From an uncultured Sphingorhabdus sp. (GTDB lineage Bacteria > Pseudomonadota > Alphaproteobacteria > Sphingomonadales > Sphingomonadaceae), in contig CALMYW010000433.1 of the NCBI GenBank assembly GCA_937873665.1, positions 1-6,011 on the forward strand: 6,011 bases of DNA, in the 5' to 3' direction. Positions within the stretch are counted from its first letter, which is position 1. Each line of letters starts with the position of its first letter. Of this stretch, positions 5,698-6,011 are shown piece by piece. The notes beneath the pieces are model-generated. The model was not told the origin of the DNA. It did no database searches and saw only the letters and a list, made by a program, of their open reading frames with translations. Made by a program: the position numbers and the translations under genes.

Positions 5698-5719
5698 AAA
5701 AAGCCCCTGTTAAGGGGCT
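5698..5719 (-). terminator. Intrinsic terminator of the tRNA-Met transcript
   Basis: On the minus strand AGCCCCT pairs perfectly with AGGGGCT (7 bp, four-base loop TAAC) and is followed by TTTTT. It begins 16 nt after the encoded CCA of the tRNA. Confidence 0.85.
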
Positions 5720-5735
5720 ATTTTCTTTGGCTTTT

Positions 5736-5812
<77 letters not shown>

Positions 5813-5824
5813 GGAACGGGGCGA

Positions 5825-5853
5825 ATCTTAGAGAGCGAACCTGAAGCCGTCAA
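5825..5853 (-). promoter_or_regulatory. Sigma70 promoter of tRNA-Met
   Basis: On the minus strand TTGACG (5853-5848) and TAAGAT (5830-5825) are separated by exactly 17 bases. The stretch after the -10 box is GC-rich (TCGCCCCG), the discriminator type associated with growth-rate and ppGpp control of stable RNA genes. A T-rich run (TTTTTTC) lies just upstream of the -35 box and could act as an UP element. Transcription would start about six bases before the tRNA. Confidence 0.85.
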
Positions 5854-5868
5854 GAAAAAACTGCCTCC

Positions 5869-6011
5869 CCGGTCTAGGCCAACCTTTCCCGGCCCAGGAT
5901 AGCCTTCCCCGCTAAGGGCTACCCTTCCTTGGTCATGGATAGCCTTCTCCGGTAGGGGTTACCCTTCCTTGGTCATGGATTGTCTTCCCCGGCCATGGCT
6001 ACCCTGCGCCT
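5869..6011. repeat. Degenerate 20-bp tandem repeat with 40-bp higher-order period, running off the window
   Basis: Seven consecutive 20-bp units start at 5869, 5889, 5909, 5929, 5949, 5969 and 5989. The shared pattern is roughly CCGGtcaGGGnTAnCCTTCC. Units 4 and 6 (TTGGTCATGGAT...) and units 3 and 5 (...GGGnTTACCCTTCC type) are closer to each other than to their neighbours, giving a 40-bp period. The period is not a multiple of three, and no gene covers it. It begins 15 bp upstream of the tRNA-Met -35 box and continues beyond the right edge. Confidence 0.85.

Noticed and set aside
5869..6011. CRISPR array at the right edge
   Set aside because: The units abut with no spacers and are only 20 bp and degenerate, so this is a tandem repeat.

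Overview
The window looks like part of a gammaproteobacterial chromosome (inference). The tRNA-Met gene encodes its CCA end, sits behind a sigma70-type promoter with a GC-rich discriminator, and closely resembles enterobacterial elongator tRNA-Met. The exported LprI-type protein and the caspase/PEGA architecture also fit a Gram-negative host. I cannot name the genus.

Layout, left to right. All clear protein genes lie on the minus strand, so transcription runs right to left. Positions 1-82 hold the first 27 codons of a DUF4062 protein, the usual N-terminus of STAND/NACHT-type NTPases. Positions 83-219 hold a GC-rich hairpin. Positions 220-426 encode a 68-residue protein made of two copies of a 20-residue beta-rich unit. 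Positions 508-4516 form an AT-rich block of five genes, each with an N-terminal export signal: a 114-aa four-cysteine protein, a 135-aa LprI-family protein, a 207-aa cysteine-rich candidate lipoprotein, a 636-aa caspase-family protein and a 127-aa four-cysteine protein. The caspase-family protein is the centrepiece. It has an intact His-Cys caspase domain, a polyproline linker, a PEGA domain, and a second caspase fold in which both catalytic residues are replaced.

Right of 4560 there are no intact protein genes. Positions about 4560-4989 are a GC-rich, strongly self-complementary stretch that may be the 5' part of a group II intron on the minus strand (tentative). Positions about 5251-5509 are a decayed plus-strand copy of the C-terminal half of a UmuD/LexA-type S24 peptidase. 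A minus-strand intrinsic terminator, tRNA-Met(CAT) and its promoter follow at 5698-5853. From 5869 to the window end there is a degenerate 20-bp tandem repeat with a 40-bp higher-order period.

How it may work together (inference): the five exported products may form an envelope-located module, with an exported arginine/lysine-type caspase homologue, a catalytically dead partner domain, a carbohydrate- or surface-associated PEGA domain, and small disulfide-rich proteins including an LprI relative. The DUF4062 gene and the small repeat protein at the left edge may belong to the same accessory island. The mosaic base composition and the gene remnants on the right suggest an accessory region next to a tRNA.
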